Shown here piece by piece: positions 36,957-46,872 of a stretch of 64,000 nucleotides of DNA (its first letter is position 1; each line of letters starts with the position of its first letter). The notes below the pieces were generated by a model. It searched no databases. It was not told the DNA's origin and was given only the letters and a program-made list of their open reading frames with translations. This DNA is from Variovorax sp. OK212 (GTDB lineage: Bacteria; Pseudomonadota; Gammaproteobacteria; Burkholderiales; Burkholderiaceae_C): contig NZ_FOLP01000008.1 of NCBI RefSeq assembly GCF_900112425.1, forward strand, positions 1 through 64,000, in the 5' to 3' direction. A program made the translations under genes and the position numbers.

Positions 36957-38054
36957 ATGTTGACGAGACGTGATCTTGGCCTGGGCCTCGGTGCCTGGGC
37001 CCTTGCGACCGGACTGCCGGCACTGGCGCAGAGCGTGCGCGTGATGAAGCTGGCGAACACGGCGGCGGTGAACGACCCGCAGCAGTGCTTTGTCACGGCG
37101 GGCCAGCATCCGCGGCTCAACTTCTACAAGCCCGCCGGCGTGGACCCGGAGTACGTCAACATGTCGAGCATGACGCAGGCGCTGCAAAGCCTGCGCGCCG
37201 GGCATGTGGATTTCGGGCCCGCGGTGCCGGGCATCCTGCTCCCCGCAATGGCGAAGGACCCGTCGCTGGACCTTGTGAGCGTCTACAAGTGGCTGCCGGG
37301 CAATGCCAACACGGTGGTGGTCAAGCCGGGCAGCCCGATCAAGTCGGTGGCGGACCTCGTGGGCAAGCGCATTGGCGTGCGCAGCCAGGGCGACGCGGGC
37401 ATCGTCGTCACCAAGACCATGCTGGGCGAACTGGGGCTGAAGGACGACACGTGCGAATACATCGCGATCGGCGACGGCGCGCCCGCCGGGGCGGCGATCG
37501 ACAACGACCGGGTGGACGCCATGGTGGCCTTCGACACCGCCACGGCGCGCATCGAACTGGTGGGCACCCGACTGCGGTATGTGCCGCTCACGCCCAGGTT
37601 CGCGCGCTTGGGTTCGGGCTGGTTGTGCGTGCCGCGCAAGCTGCTGAAAGATGAGCGCAAGTCGCTGGTGGCCCTGTTCCAGGGCATGGCGAAGTCGACC
37701 ATTTTCTCGAACGCCAACCTCGATGCGGCCATCGACCTGCACTGGGCGGTCTACCCCGAGAGCAAGCCCAAGGGCCGCAGCGAAGACGAAGCCCGCAAGG
37801 AGCTGGCGTTCATCCTCAAGGACCGCAAGAACAGCTGGATGCGCCGCCCCGACGACCCCGACCAGCGCATGGGCGCTTCTTCGCTGGCCGAGTGGAACTC
37901 GAACATCGAGATGGCCGCGGAAAGCAGCAAGAACCCCAAGCTGGGCAAGGAGCTGGGCGACCCGAACCGCCTGTTCACGAACGACCTGGTCGACGAGATC
38001 AACAACTTCGACAAGCAGGCGGTGATCCGGATGGCCAGGGACTTCAAGCTGTAG
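36957..38054 (+). CDS. ABC importer periplasmic binding protein (NMT1/SsuA-like)
   Basis: 365 residues. A Tat-like signal (LTRRDLGLGLGAWALATGLPALAQ) precedes an NMT1-type domain with GKRIGVRSQGDAGIVVTKTML in the ligand cleft region. GAAGGAG lies upstream. It completes the importer. The family binds sulfonates, nitriles, thiamine precursors or aromatic acids; the oxygenase that follows favours an aromatic or heterocyclic acid. That is inference. Confidence 0.88.
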   Translation: MLTRRDLGLGLGAWALATGLPALAQSVRVMKLANTAAVNDPQQCFVTAGQHPRLNFYKPAGVDPEYVNMSSMTQALQSLRAGHVDFGPAVPGILLPAMAKDPSLDLVSVYKWLPGNANTVVVKPGSPIKSVADLVGKRIGVRSQGDAGIVVTKTMLGELGLKDDTCEYIAIGDGAPAGAAIDNDRVDAMVAFDTATARIELVGTRLRYVPLTPRFARLGSGWLCVPRKLLKDERKSLVALFQGMAKSTIFSNANLDAAIDLHWAVYPESKPKGRSEDEARKELAFILKDRKNSWMRRPDDPDQRMGASSLAEWNSNIEMAAESSKNPKLGKELGDPNRLFTNDLVDEINNFDKQAVIRMARDFKL

Positions 38055-38116
38055 ACAACGGCAACACGCCCATGCCGCCGAACGGGTACCCACGCTCAAC
38101 ACTCAGGAGCCGCACC

Positions 38117-39292
38117 ATGAATGTCCTAGTCTCCGGCGCCAGCATGGCCGGCCTTTCCGCCGCCTACTGGTTCGCCCACCTTGGCCACCGGGTGACCGTG
38201 GTCGAGCGTTCGGATGGCCTGCGCCCCGGCGGTGCGCCCATCGACGTTCGCGGACGGGCGCTCGGCACGGCGCAGCGGATGGGAATTCTCCAGAGGATCG
38301 ACGACGAGAAGGTCGTGGTCTCGCAGCCGGCGCCGGTGCTCGACGCCAAGGGAATGCAGGTGGCCACGCTCGACCTGCGGTGGTTCGCCAACGAGACCGA
38401 CGACGACATCGAGATCTCGCGCGATCGTCTCAACAACATCCTGCTGGGTCTCATCCCGAAAGAGGTCAAGTTCCGCTTCGAGGTGTCCATCGCGTCGCTC
38501 GTGGATGACCAGGACGGCCAGGGCGGCGTGGACGTGGCCCTGACCGATGGCTCGCAAGGCCGCTACGACCTCGTGGTGGGTGCCGACGGCCTGCACTCCA
38601 ACGTGCGCAAGCTCGCCTTCGGGCCCGAGAAGAACTACGTGCGGCACTTCGGCTACTACGTGGCGCTGCTCGACCTGCCGAAGGAGCGTGAGTGGTCCCG
38701 CGGCATGCTCAACGTGCCCGGCCTGAAGATCAGCGTGCGCAACGCGGGCGACGGACCGCAGGCCATGATGATCGCCGCCAGCCCCGAGATCGACTACGAC
38801 CACCGCGACCTTGCCGCGCACCGGAAGATCATCGATGGCTTCCTGTCGCGCGTGGATGCGTGGCAGGTGCCCGCGATACGCGCGGCGTTCATGGACCCCG
38901 CCGCCAAGGGCTTCTACTTCGACTCGGTGAGCCAGACCCACATGCCGAGCTGGACCCAGGGCAACGTGGCCGTCATTGGCGATGCGGGCCACTGCGCGGC
39001 CCTGCTGTCAGGCATGGGGACCACGCTGGCCATGGTGTCCGCGGAAACGCTCGCGAGAACCTGGAGCGATTGCAACGGCGACATGTCCGCCGCATCCCCC
39101 CTCTATCACGAGAGCCTGCGCCCCTACGTCGCGCAGTGCCAGGCCTTCGCGCACGAAGGCGCGCCGATCATGGTGCCCATGACGCAGGAGGCGCTCGACC
39201 AGCGCAACGCGAGCTTCCGCAGCTGCGCCGAAAAATCAGCGGCATCGTTGGCTGCAACAGCCGTCGAGGGCAGCGACCGGGTTCGCGCCTGA
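38117..39292 (+). CDS. FAD-dependent monooxygenase (PHBH/TetX type)
   Basis: 391 residues, group A flavoprotein monooxygenase. The dinucleotide motif is VSGASMAGLSAAYWFAHLGH with a degenerate first glycine region, followed by VVERSDGLRPGG, the DG motif VVGADGLHSNVRK and the FAD-ribityl motif AVIGDAGHCAALLSGMG. CAGGAG precedes the ATG. It probably hydroxylates the imported substrate using NAD(P)H and oxygen. The last four codons, GTTCGCGCCTGA, are duplicated in tandem just after the stop (39293-39304). Confidence 0.87.
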   Translation: MNVLVSGASMAGLSAAYWFAHLGHRVTVVERSDGLRPGGAPIDVRGRALGTAQRMGILQRIDDEKVVVSQPAPVLDAKGMQVATLDLRWFANETDDDIEISRDRLNNILLGLIPKEVKFRFEVSIASLVDDQDGQGGVDVALTDGSQGRYDLVVGADGLHSNVRKLAFGPEKNYVRHFGYYVALLDLPKEREWSRGMLNVPGLKISVRNAGDGPQAMMIAASPEIDYDHRDLAAHRKIIDGFLSRVDAWQVPAIRAAFMDPAAKGFYFDSVSQTHMPSWTQGNVAVIGDAGHCAALLSGMGTTLAMVSAETLARTWSDCNGDMSAASPLYHESLRPYVAQCQAFAHEGAPIMVPMTQEALDQRNASFRSCAEKSAASLAATAVEGSDRVRA

Positions 39293-39328
39293 GTTCGCGC
39301 CTGAGCAGGCAGCACCCGCCCGTTTGGG

Positions 39329-40336
39329 TCAGGGCAGCAGCAGGATCGCGCCAGTCACCGAGCGGCTTTCGGCGGCCCGGTGCGCGTCGGCCGCATCGGC
39401 CAGCGCAAAGCGCGCGCCGATCGACGCGCGCACCGCGCCCGAGGCCATGGCGTCGAACACGTCCTTCGCGTTCGCGCGGAAGGTGGCGGGGTCGGCGTTG
39501 TGCGGGAACACCGACGGGCGCGTGAGGAACAGGCAGCCCTTCTTGTTGAGCAGCTCGGGCTCGATGGCCGGCGCCGGGCCCGAGGCCGCGCCGTACAGCA
39601 CCACCATGCCGAAGGGCGCGGTGCAGTCCAGCGAGCCCATGAAGGTGTGCTGCGCGACCGAGTCGTACACCACGCGCGCCTTGCGCCCGCCGGTGGCGTC
39701 GATCACCTGTTGCACCCAGTCGGGCTGCGAATAGTCGACGGCCACGTCGCAGCCGGCCGCGCGCGCCGCTTCGCACTTGGCGGCGGAACCGGCGGTGCCG
39801 ATCACCGTGGCGCCCAGCGCCTTGGCCCAGCCGCTCAGGATCTGCCCCACGCCGCCCGCGGCCGCATGCACCACGACGATGTCGCCGGGCTGCACCGCGT
39901 GCGTCTTCTTCACGAGGTACTGCGCCGTCATGGCCTTGAAGAACACGGCGGCCGCGTCCTCGTCGGAGATGGCGTCGGGAATGCGCACCAGCTTCGCGGC
40001 CGGCACGTTGCGGCGTTCCGCATAGGCGCCGACGCCGGCGTTCATGTAGACCACGCGGTCGCCCGCCTTCAGGTCGGTGACGCCTTCGCCCAGCACCTCG
40101 ACCACGCCGGTGGCCTCGTGGCCCAGGCCGGTGGGCGAGGGCAGCGGGTACTTGCCGCTGCGCTGGTACACGTCGATGTAGTTGAAGCCGACGGCGGTCT
40201 GGCGCAACTGCACCTCGAGCGCGGCGGGCGCGGGAAGGTCGACGGTTTCGAGGCGCATGGCCTCGGGGCCGCCGAATTCGGTCACGCGGATGGCTCGGGT
40301 GGTTCCGGTCTGTGGGGTCTGCTGTGTCGGGGTCAC
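39329..40336 (-). CDS. qorA: Quinone oxidoreductase, zinc-less MDR family
   Basis: 335 residues. GFNYIDVYQRSGKYPLPSP, GHEATGVVEVLGEGV and the NADPH motif VHAAAGGVGQILSGWAKALGA match QorA-type NADPH:quinone reductases. The GTG at 40336 was chosen because AAGGAG sits eight bases upstream; an earlier in-frame ATG lies ahead of that site. Converges on the monooxygenase gene. Confidence 0.88.
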   Translation of the reverse strand: MTPTQQTPQTGTTRAIRVTEFGGPEAMRLETVDLPAPAALEVQLRQTAVGFNYIDVYQRSGKYPLPSPTGLGHEATGVVEVLGEGVTDLKAGDRVVYMNAGVGAYAERRNVPAAKLVRIPDAISDEDAAAVFFKAMTAQYLVKKTHAVQPGDIVVVHAAAGGVGQILSGWAKALGATVIGTAGSAAKCEAARAAGCDVAVDYSQPDWVQQVIDATGGRKARVVYDSVAQHTFMGSLDCTAPFGMVVLYGAASGPAPAIEPELLNKKGCLFLTRPSVFPHNADPATFRANAKDVFDAMASGAVRASIGARFALADAADAHRAAESRSVTGAILLLP

Positions 40337-40475
40337 GGGGCTTGCTCCTTTTTGCTTCTCATGGGCCATGGCGGCCGATGCGATTCTGGGCGAAGCCGGA
40401 GTCCCGGGCAGGCGCGGGTCTTTCGGGCGTCCAGGCCTTCAGGAGAAGCGCAGGAGGCGAGGCGTCGGGGCGTTC

Positions 40476-40499
40476 GGCCTTCAGGCCTTCAGGCCTTCC
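40476..40499. repeat. Tandem repeat GGCCTTC(A/C) x3 across a stop codon
   Basis: Three 8 bp units, the last with one mismatch, contain the stop codon and final codons of the nucleoside deaminase gene. As 8 is not a multiple of three, a change in copy number would change the C-terminus. Confidence 0.85.
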
Positions 40500-41013
40500 A
40501 GGCCCCGTCGTGCGCCGCGCTGGCCTCGTCGATCAGCGCGGGCCCGATGCACTCGATGCGGTGCGGCGACGCGCGGAACACGTCGCGGCACGACAGCTCG
40601 GCGTCGCGCTGGTCCTGCCGTTCGCCGCGGAACACGCGCAGGCGCTCGGCGTCGATGCCGAACACCACGCGGCCGATGTTCGACCAGAAGATGGCGCCCG
40701 CGCACATCACGCAGGGTTCGCCCGAGGCATAGAGCGTGGCGCCCGCCAGCTCTTCGCGCGAGATGTTGCGCCCGGCCAGCGCGCGCAGCGCGTTCACCTC
40801 GGCGTGCGCGGTGCAGTCGCCGGTCTCGGTGTTGCTGTTGCCGGCCTCGGCCAGCACCTCGCCGGAGGCCGAGACGATGACCGAGCCGAAGGGGCGGTTG
40901 CCGCGGCGGCGCGCCGCGTGCGACCACACGATGGCCTTGCGCAGGTAGCGGCCGTCGCGCTCGTCGAGTTCGTTTTCCGCGGGGTAGGTTTGGGTGTTGT
41001 TGTTGAAGTTCAT
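40489..41013 (-). CDS. Nucleoside deaminase (cytosine/guanine deaminase-like)
   Basis: 174 residues. Zinc site HAE (His70-Ala-Glu72) and PCVMC (Cys101, Cys104) are intact. PFGSVIVSASGEVLAEAGNS fits the guanine/cytosine deaminase branch; tRNA adenosine deaminase is less likely. It begins 20 bp after the NMT1-like binding-protein gene on the same strand, so they probably form an operon concerned with a nitrogen base. Confidence 0.85.
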   Translation of the reverse strand: MNFNNNTQTYPAENELDERDGRYLRKAIVWSHAARRRGNRPFGSVIVSASGEVLAEAGNSNTETGDCTAHAEVNALRALAGRNISREELAGATLYASGEPCVMCAGAIFWSNIGRVVFGIDAERLRVFRGERQDQRDAELSCRDVFRASPHRIECIGPALIDEASAAHDGAWKA

Positions 41014-41033
41014 GCCTGGGGTTGGGTCCTGTG

Positions 41034-42068
41034 TCACGCCTTGGGAAGATTGCGTTCGCTGCGCAATGGGAGCATCGAAGTGTTGAAGATGGCGTCGGAC
41101 GCGGGCTTGATCTTGAGGCCGAACACATCGGCCACTTCGTCGACCTGTTGCTCGAGCGTGAGCTTTTGGATGTCGCCCAGCCCGTGGCCGCGCGTGTCGG
41201 CCGCGCCCACGTACTGCGCCGTGATGCCCCAGCGCTCCAGCTCGATCTTCTCGTCGAGGATGGGCTCGCGCTGGCGCATGGCCGCGATGCTCGGCGCCGG
41301 GTTGGCGAAGGTCTCGACGATGGCGCGGTTGCTCGCGCGCAGGAAGGCGGCCACCACCTTCGGATTCTGCGCGATGAGGTTGCTGCTCGCGAGGATGGCG
41401 TTGCCGTACAGGTTGACGCCCGCGTCGGCGTACTTGAGCACCGAAAGCTCTTCGGGCTTCATGCGCGCGAACAGCGAGACGGCCGAGTCGTGGAAGTAGG
41501 TGGCGGCATCGACGTCGCCGCGCACCATCACGTTGTCGCGCGCGCTGAAGTCGGTGGTCTGCCACTGGAAGGCGTCGCCGCGCATGCCCTGCTTGCGCGC
41601 CACCATCGGCCAGGCGCGGCGGGTCGATTCGACGGCCGCCGCGGCCACCTTCTTGCCCTGCAGGCTCCTGAAGTCGCCGGTCACGCCGCGGTCCTTGCGC
41701 CCGATGATCACGAACGGTGCACGGTTGTAGTACTGGTACACGGCCTGCACCATCGGCGTGCCCGGGTTCTGCGCGTTGAACTCCACCAGCGAGCTGATGT
41801 CGCCCAAGCCCAGCTGGTACACGCCGCTGGCAATGCGCGTGATGGAGGCGACCGAGCCGGCGCCCGTGTCGATGCTCACGTCGAGGCCTTCGTCCCTGTA
41901 GTAGCCCTTGGTCATCGCGAGGAAGAAGGGCGCGGTCTGGCCGTTGATGCGGAAGTCGAGCGTGAACTTGAGCGGCGTGAGCTTGCCGGTGCCCTGCGCG
42001 AAGACGGCGGGTGCGGCAATGGGGGCGAGGGCGGCGGTGCTTGCCGCAAGAAAGAATCGACGTTGCAT
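41034..42068 (-). CDS. NMT1/THI5-like periplasmic binding protein
   Basis: 344 residues with a signal peptide (MQRRFFLAASTAALAPIAAPAVFAQ). LTPLKFTLDFRINGQTAPFFLAMTKGYYRDEGLDV is the standard opening of the THI5/NMT1 family, which binds pyrimidines, taurine or riboflavin-type ligands. Downstream comes a nucleoside deaminase, which suggests a pyrimidine or purine ligand. No cognate ATPase or permease gene is nearby; the ABC set at 35216-38054 has its own binding protein. Confidence 0.87.
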   Translation of the reverse strand: MQRRFFLAASTAALAPIAAPAVFAQGTGKLTPLKFTLDFRINGQTAPFFLAMTKGYYRDEGLDVSIDTGAGSVASITRIASGVYQLGLGDISSLVEFNAQNPGTPMVQAVYQYYNRAPFVIIGRKDRGVTGDFRSLQGKKVAAAAVESTRRAWPMVARKQGMRGDAFQWQTTDFSARDNVMVRGDVDAATYFHDSAVSLFARMKPEELSVLKYADAGVNLYGNAILASSNLIAQNPKVVAAFLRASNRAIVETFANPAPSIAAMRQREPILDEKIELERWGITAQYVGAADTRGHGLGDIQKLTLEQQVDEVADVFGLKIKPASDAIFNTSMLPLRSERNLPKA

Positions 42069-42562
42069 GGGGGGAGCCTCGGAATCTTCTGGTCTTGAAT
42101 CCCTCCGCACAAAGCGGAAGGCGCTTCAAGAGCAATTTCCGGGCGAGCGCACTTTCGTGGTGCGTGCGCTGCTGAACGCTTCTACTCTCGGGAGTGTTGA
42201 TGCACGACGCATGCCAAGGCCTTGGCTCGGGCTGTGTCGAAAAATTCCACACGCACAAGCAGAATCAATGGTGCCCACGGCCGCTGTATGAATCAAGCAC
42301 TTGCCGTCCACAAACTCCGTGAGCATCCTGATTCGCACAACTTCAGCGCATCTTGTTGGATTTTGCCGATCTCCGACCCTGGATTCAGCAGACGTCGAAT
42401 TGGGCTGGGAGTGCACGCACCACGGGCCCTGCGGTGAAATAAACCCGGCCTTGCCCGCACGGCAGAGGTGGGTTCGGGTCGACAGCAAACGCTGCGCCAC
42501 GCAGGACCGGGGTTCGCAGCCCGCCCCCACTTGCGTTCACCTGCACGCAGGGGATTCACCCA
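42069..42562. other. Intergenic region, no gene recognised
   Basis: 494 bp between two minus-strand genes. Open frames on both strands lack ribosome-binding sites and recognisable products. The half next to 42069 should hold the promoter of the binding-protein gene; no clear palindrome was found. Confidence 0.5.
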
Positions 42563-44404
42563 TCACCGGACGGATATGGCTTTCCCCGCCGGCGTTGCAT
42601 CGAAGCTCAGCGTGGCGGGCCAGCGCGGCCATGCGACGCCCAAGCTCGTATCGTTCGGATCACCCTTGAGCGCGAAGGCGCCGATGCTGCGCATCATGCT
42701 GTCCGACAGGGCAAGCCGGCCCTGCTCGTTGGCCTTGCTGAACATGATGTTGGCGTACAGCGAGGGGCCGAAGTTGCCGAAGGCGAAGGGCAGATCGAAG
42801 GCATGCGCTGCGCCGTAGATGCTGTCGAACGGCGCGGGCTCTTCATCCCAGTCGAAGCTGTAGGCCCACAGGTTGCTCTGCTGTGACGCGAGGGCGCCCG
42901 CAACGCTGTCGCGGCTGGCGCCGAAAAAGAGCTGGGTCAATCGGGAAGCCACGGCGTCGAAGCCGGTGCCCGGGGTCGCCACTGGCAGGTAGGCCGATGG
43001 GATCCACTGTGCAAGCGTGCTCTGCGGTGCGGCGTCGGGCTGGTAGTTGAATGCGGTGGAGAACACCTGCGAATCGCCCAGCAGCCGCGCGCTGCCCGTG
43101 CCGCCGGCAAGCGGAAACAGCGTGGGGAAAAGTTTGCCCTCGTCTCGCGCATTGCCGATCAGCACCGGCACCTTCGCGTACTTGCCGGCCTTGATCGCCG
43201 CGATGGGGCTCGTCGGCACCACGTTGCCGTCGGGAATCGGCCCCGACCCTGAAGCACCCAGCGGTGCAAGCCGCGTGAGTACCGTGTGCAGCACGAAGTC
43301 GGCGCTCTTGCCGCGCATGTATGCGGCAATCTGGTCGCTGCTCTGCGTCGCAAGGTAGGCCTGCGCAGACGGTATGTCGGTGGCAAGCCCGTCGTCGATC
43401 ACCATGTAGACGATCAGCAGCCCCCATTGGCCCGCATAGTCCGACGCGCGCGCGAGCGTCGCGACACTGCCGGCCGGCAATTCGCTCGCCAGCGAGATGC
43501 CACCGCTGATGGGCAGCGCGCGGTGTATCAGCGCAGGCTTCGCATTGGCCACCAACGGCGACGTCATGGCCGCGTAGACATTCACGGCACCTGCCGACTG
43601 GCCCATCAGCGTGACGTTGCCGGGGTCGCCGCCAAAACTGTCGATGTTGGCCTGGACGAACTGCAGCCCCTTCACGATGTCCAGGATGGCGAAATTTCCC
43701 GAGTCGTTGAGCGGGTCGCCGTTCTTGAGGGAGCTCGCATTCATGAAGCCGAACATGCCGAGCCGGTAGTTCACCGAGACCACCACGGCGTTGGCCGTGC
43801 GCGCAAGGTTCGCGCCGTCGTAGACGGGGTCGGCCGTGTAGCCGGTGATGTTGCTCCCCCCGTGCACCCACACGATCACCGGCAGCTTTGCGGTGTCGTT
43901 GGCCGGCCGCCAGACGTTCAGGTACAGGCAGTCTTCCGAGCCGACCGTCTGGCCGAGCGTTGTGCCGATGGTGGCGTCGTACGTGTTGTTCAGGCCCGGC
44001 CCGTACAGTCGGCCGGTCGATGCACAGGCGTTGCCGAACTGCTGCGTGTCCCTGGGCGAGTTCCACGCCTGCGGGTCGACCGGCGGTTTCCATCGCAGCT
44101 CGCCCACAGGCGCCTTGGCAAAGGGAACACCCTTCCAGGCGAAGGTGCCGCTGGTGGCTGAGTTGTCTGTGCCGACGACCCAACCGAAAGCGGTTTGGCG
44201 CTGCATGGAAGGTGCCGATGTCAGTGGCGGCGGCGGTGCGGCCGGCTGCGCGGGTGGGGGCGCCTGCGTGCCGAGACCGCTCAGGTCGATGGCGCCGCTG
44301 CCACTGCCGCCACCACCGCAACCGGCCAGCATCAGCGCCGTCAAGAGCATCGCGGGCAGGCTGCGATGGAGCGACTTGCCAACCGCAGTTCGTGTTCTCT
44401 TCAT
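42563..44404 (-). CDS. Lipoprotein carboxylesterase (type B)
   Basis: 613 residues. Lipobox MLAGC (Cys29) then a Gly/Ser/Pro linker to about residue 68, so the enzyme is membrane-anchored. The carboxylesterase fold follows: FAWKGVPFAKAPVGELRW, SEDCLYLNVWRP, oxyanion VHGGS (181-184) and nucleophile Ser270 in GQSAG. AGGAGAC precedes the ATG. Likely hydrolyses esters outside the cytoplasmic membrane. It stands alone. Confidence 0.88.
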   Translation of the reverse strand: MKRTRTAVGKSLHRSLPAMLLTALMLAGCGGGGSGSGAIDLSGLGTQAPPPAQPAAPPPPLTSAPSMQRQTAFGWVVGTDNSATSGTFAWKGVPFAKAPVGELRWKPPVDPQAWNSPRDTQQFGNACASTGRLYGPGLNNTYDATIGTTLGQTVGSEDCLYLNVWRPANDTAKLPVIVWVHGGSNITGYTADPVYDGANLARTANAVVVSVNYRLGMFGFMNASSLKNGDPLNDSGNFAILDIVKGLQFVQANIDSFGGDPGNVTLMGQSAGAVNVYAAMTSPLVANAKPALIHRALPISGGISLASELPAGSVATLARASDYAGQWGLLIVYMVIDDGLATDIPSAQAYLATQSSDQIAAYMRGKSADFVLHTVLTRLAPLGASGSGPIPDGNVVPTSPIAAIKAGKYAKVPVLIGNARDEGKLFPTLFPLAGGTGSARLLGDSQVFSTAFNYQPDAAPQSTLAQWIPSAYLPVATPGTGFDAVASRLTQLFFGASRDSVAGALASQQSNLWAYSFDWDEEPAPFDSIYGAAHAFDLPFAFGNFGPSLYANIMFSKANEQGRLALSDSMMRSIGAFALKGDPNDTSLGVAWPRWPATLSFDATPAGKAISVR

Positions 44405-44652
44405 GTTGTCTCCTGGATTTTTTCGAGCCCCGGTCGGCGAGGGCCGAACGGGTGCCGCGTGCCTGCGCTGCGCGACCGCTCTAGTCTGGCGGGCTGCCAT
44501 CCGCGTTCAATGGCAGCGGAGCACACCGCTGGGCAGGACGCGGTGTGCGCAGGATCTACCGGAAGAGCCCTTGAAGAGTTGGCGCAGAGGTGGCGCAAAG
44601 GTGGCGCGACCCCCTGGCTCAACCAGCGATCGCGCCGGGCACTCGGAAGCTC

Positions 44653-46668
44653 TTACTCGTCCCGCAAGGCAGGCAGCGCGCCGGCCGCGCTCAGGCTCCA
44701 CAAACGCAGCGCCATGTGAATCTCCAGTGCCCGGCTGGCGCTTCCCCAATGGCCCAGCAGCTCTTCCACGCTCGCCAGGCGCTGGCGCACCGTGTTGACG
44801 TGGATGCCCATGCGAGATGCCGTCGCCTTGGCGTTCTGGTTGCTGTCGAAATAGGTCAGCAGCGTGGATGTGAGTTCGGAGCCCCTCTTGCTGTCGTGCG
44901 ACGTGACGGGGCCGATGGTCGCGCCGAGAAACGAGGAGAGGCTGGACTGGTCGTGCGTTTCGAAAAGCACCGAGTACAGCGCCATCTCGTTCTGCGCGAC
45001 GACGACCGCGCGCATGCCCAGCCGTGCCAGTACCGACAGCCCGCGCCGCAGGGCGGCGTACAGCGCCGGCAACTCCGCCGGCGCCAGTGCAGGTCTCGAC
45101 GTCACGCCCCTGTAGGCCTGCCCGAGTTCGCGCCGGGCGAACGCGCCGAACTGCCCGAGCACGTCGTGCGCCCTCGAGGCGTTGCACACCAGCACCAGCA
45201 CGCCGTCCACCTCGTCGAGCACCTGGTCGCCCAGCACAGGGTCCGAACGCAGGCGCCGCGACCAGAACCCCGCCGTGGACTGGTCCGTCTCGACCACAAG
45301 CAGGGACATGGGCTGCGACAGGTCGAGCCCGAAGCGCTCGGCCCGGTCCTGCGCCAGCGCAGGCTCGCCCTGCCGCGGAGAGATGAGCGTGCGCAGCAGC
45401 GCGGACACGTCGCGGCTTTTCTCCGCTTCCACGCGTTCCTGCGACAGCAGCATGACCCCGATGACGCTGGAACTTCGCTCGAAAGTGCGCAGCGAAATCC
45501 CGCGCAGGTCTTCGTGCCGGAAGAGCAGCACGGCGCCCAGCATGTCGTTGCCACCGATCACGGCGATGGCCCGGCAGAGCTCGTCGCCGTGCGTGAAAGC
45601 CGCGACCGACCGGCCGGCCTGCCGGCTCTCGCGCAGCGCGCGCGTCAGGTCCGCGCTGTGAGCGCCGTTCGGCGAATAGGCTTGCGCCGCCGTGCCGTCA
45701 TAGCCAGGCTGCTTGGCGCTGGCAATCACGTGGCCGGCCTCGTCGAGCACCAGGACGCTGCCGTTGAGCAACTGCGCAACCGACTCGCACAACACGCCCA
45801 AGGAGGCACCCCTTGCAAGCAACGACGTGAGCTGCTCGTGCGCCTCGGCCGCGCCTTGCACGTCGCGCGCATGGCGCTCCAGCTCGGCGCGTGCCAGGTC
45901 GGCGTTGGCCAGGGCCGCCTTCGCTTCGGCGAACGCCTTGGCGTTGTTGATGGCCACGGCGGCATGCGTGGCCAGCGTGCACAGGATCGACACGTTGAGC
46001 GCGGTGTGCGTGCGGTGATACCGGTCCGCCACGAACAGCAGGCCGATGACGTTGTCCTCGCAGATCAGCGGCGCGCCCACCAGCGCGGCCACGCCCTCGT
46101 CGCGGAAGGTGTCGTCCAGCGCGGGGTCGTGCACGAAGCGCTTGTCGTGCAGGTAGTCGGGCGTGAAAAAGGGCAACCGTGTCGACATCACGACGCCGGC
46201 CACGCCGAGGTTGCGCCCCGCGGTCATCCTGCCCGTGCGTTGCGAGATGGCACCGTCGGCCACCACCACCTGGAACTCGCCGGTGTGCGCATCGACCACC
46301 GTCAGCCAGCACAGGTGCGAGCCCATCAGGTTGCGTGCACGGTTCGCGATGGCCTTGAGCAGCCCTTGCAGGTCGAGGCGGCTCGACAGGTCCTGTGCCG
46401 ACTCGATGACCGCGAGCATGCCGCGTTCGCGCTGCTCGTGCAGTTCGAGCCGGTTGCGCAGCGCCATGGCCATGCGCACGAGCTCGACCAGGCCGGGCTT
46501 GCCGCGCAGTGCGTCGGGCAAGGCCTCGACGTTGGAAAGGCGCGCCGCGAATTCCTCGGCGGAGGCGCTGCGGTGCAGCAGGCCGATCAGGTCGGCGGCA
46601 ATGTCCTCGGGGGCGAGGCCCGAGGCCGGCGCCTGTGAACGCTTTCTTTCGAGGGGCAGTGATGACAT
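44653..46668 (-). CDS. PucR-type regulator with GAF domain
   Basis: 671 residues from the ATG at 46668. A helical N-terminus, a GAF domain at about 100-255 (LLKAIANRARNLMGSHLCWLTVVD...LLFVADRYHR), a coiled coil, a middle domain and the C-terminal PucR helix-turn-helix (LLTYFDSNQNAKATASRMGIHVNTVRQRL). It is divergent from the SDR-Liv-BKACE operon, 204 bp apart, and is its likely regulator. CdhR-like carnitine and PucR purine regulators share the HTH only. Confidence 0.87.
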   Translation of the reverse strand: MSSLPLERKRSQAPASGLAPEDIAADLIGLLHRSASAEEFAARLSNVEALPDALRGKPGLVELVRMAMALRNRLELHEQRERGMLAVIESAQDLSSRLDLQGLLKAIANRARNLMGSHLCWLTVVDAHTGEFQVVVADGAISQRTGRMTAGRNLGVAGVVMSTRLPFFTPDYLHDKRFVHDPALDDTFRDEGVAALVGAPLICEDNVIGLLFVADRYHRTHTALNVSILCTLATHAAVAINNAKAFAEAKAALANADLARAELERHARDVQGAAEAHEQLTSLLARGASLGVLCESVAQLLNGSVLVLDEAGHVIASAKQPGYDGTAAQAYSPNGAHSADLTRALRESRQAGRSVAAFTHGDELCRAIAVIGGNDMLGAVLLFRHEDLRGISLRTFERSSSVIGVMLLSQERVEAEKSRDVSALLRTLISPRQGEPALAQDRAERFGLDLSQPMSLLVVETDQSTAGFWSRRLRSDPVLGDQVLDEVDGVLVLVCNASRAHDVLGQFGAFARRELGQAYRGVTSRPALAPAELPALYAALRRGLSVLARLGMRAVVVAQNEMALYSVLFETHDQSSLSSFLGATIGPVTSHDSKRGSELTSTLLTYFDSNQNAKATASRMGIHVNTVRQRLASVEELLGHWGSASRALEIHMALRLWSLSAAGALPALRDE

Positions 46669-46872
46669 AGGGCTGCGAAGGCTAGCAGAACGAGGCGGCC
46701 CGGGCATGGGCGCAAGCCCTGAGCCGCGGGGCGCGTTTTCCCGGAGGGTGGCGCGCACATCGCGACGGCGGCGCGTGTGTGCGCGGCTCACATAGCCAGC
46801 GGCGCATGCCTTCCGGACACTCGATGCATTCAGTCGTCGACCGGCAACCCCACTCACGTTCTACAGGCATTC

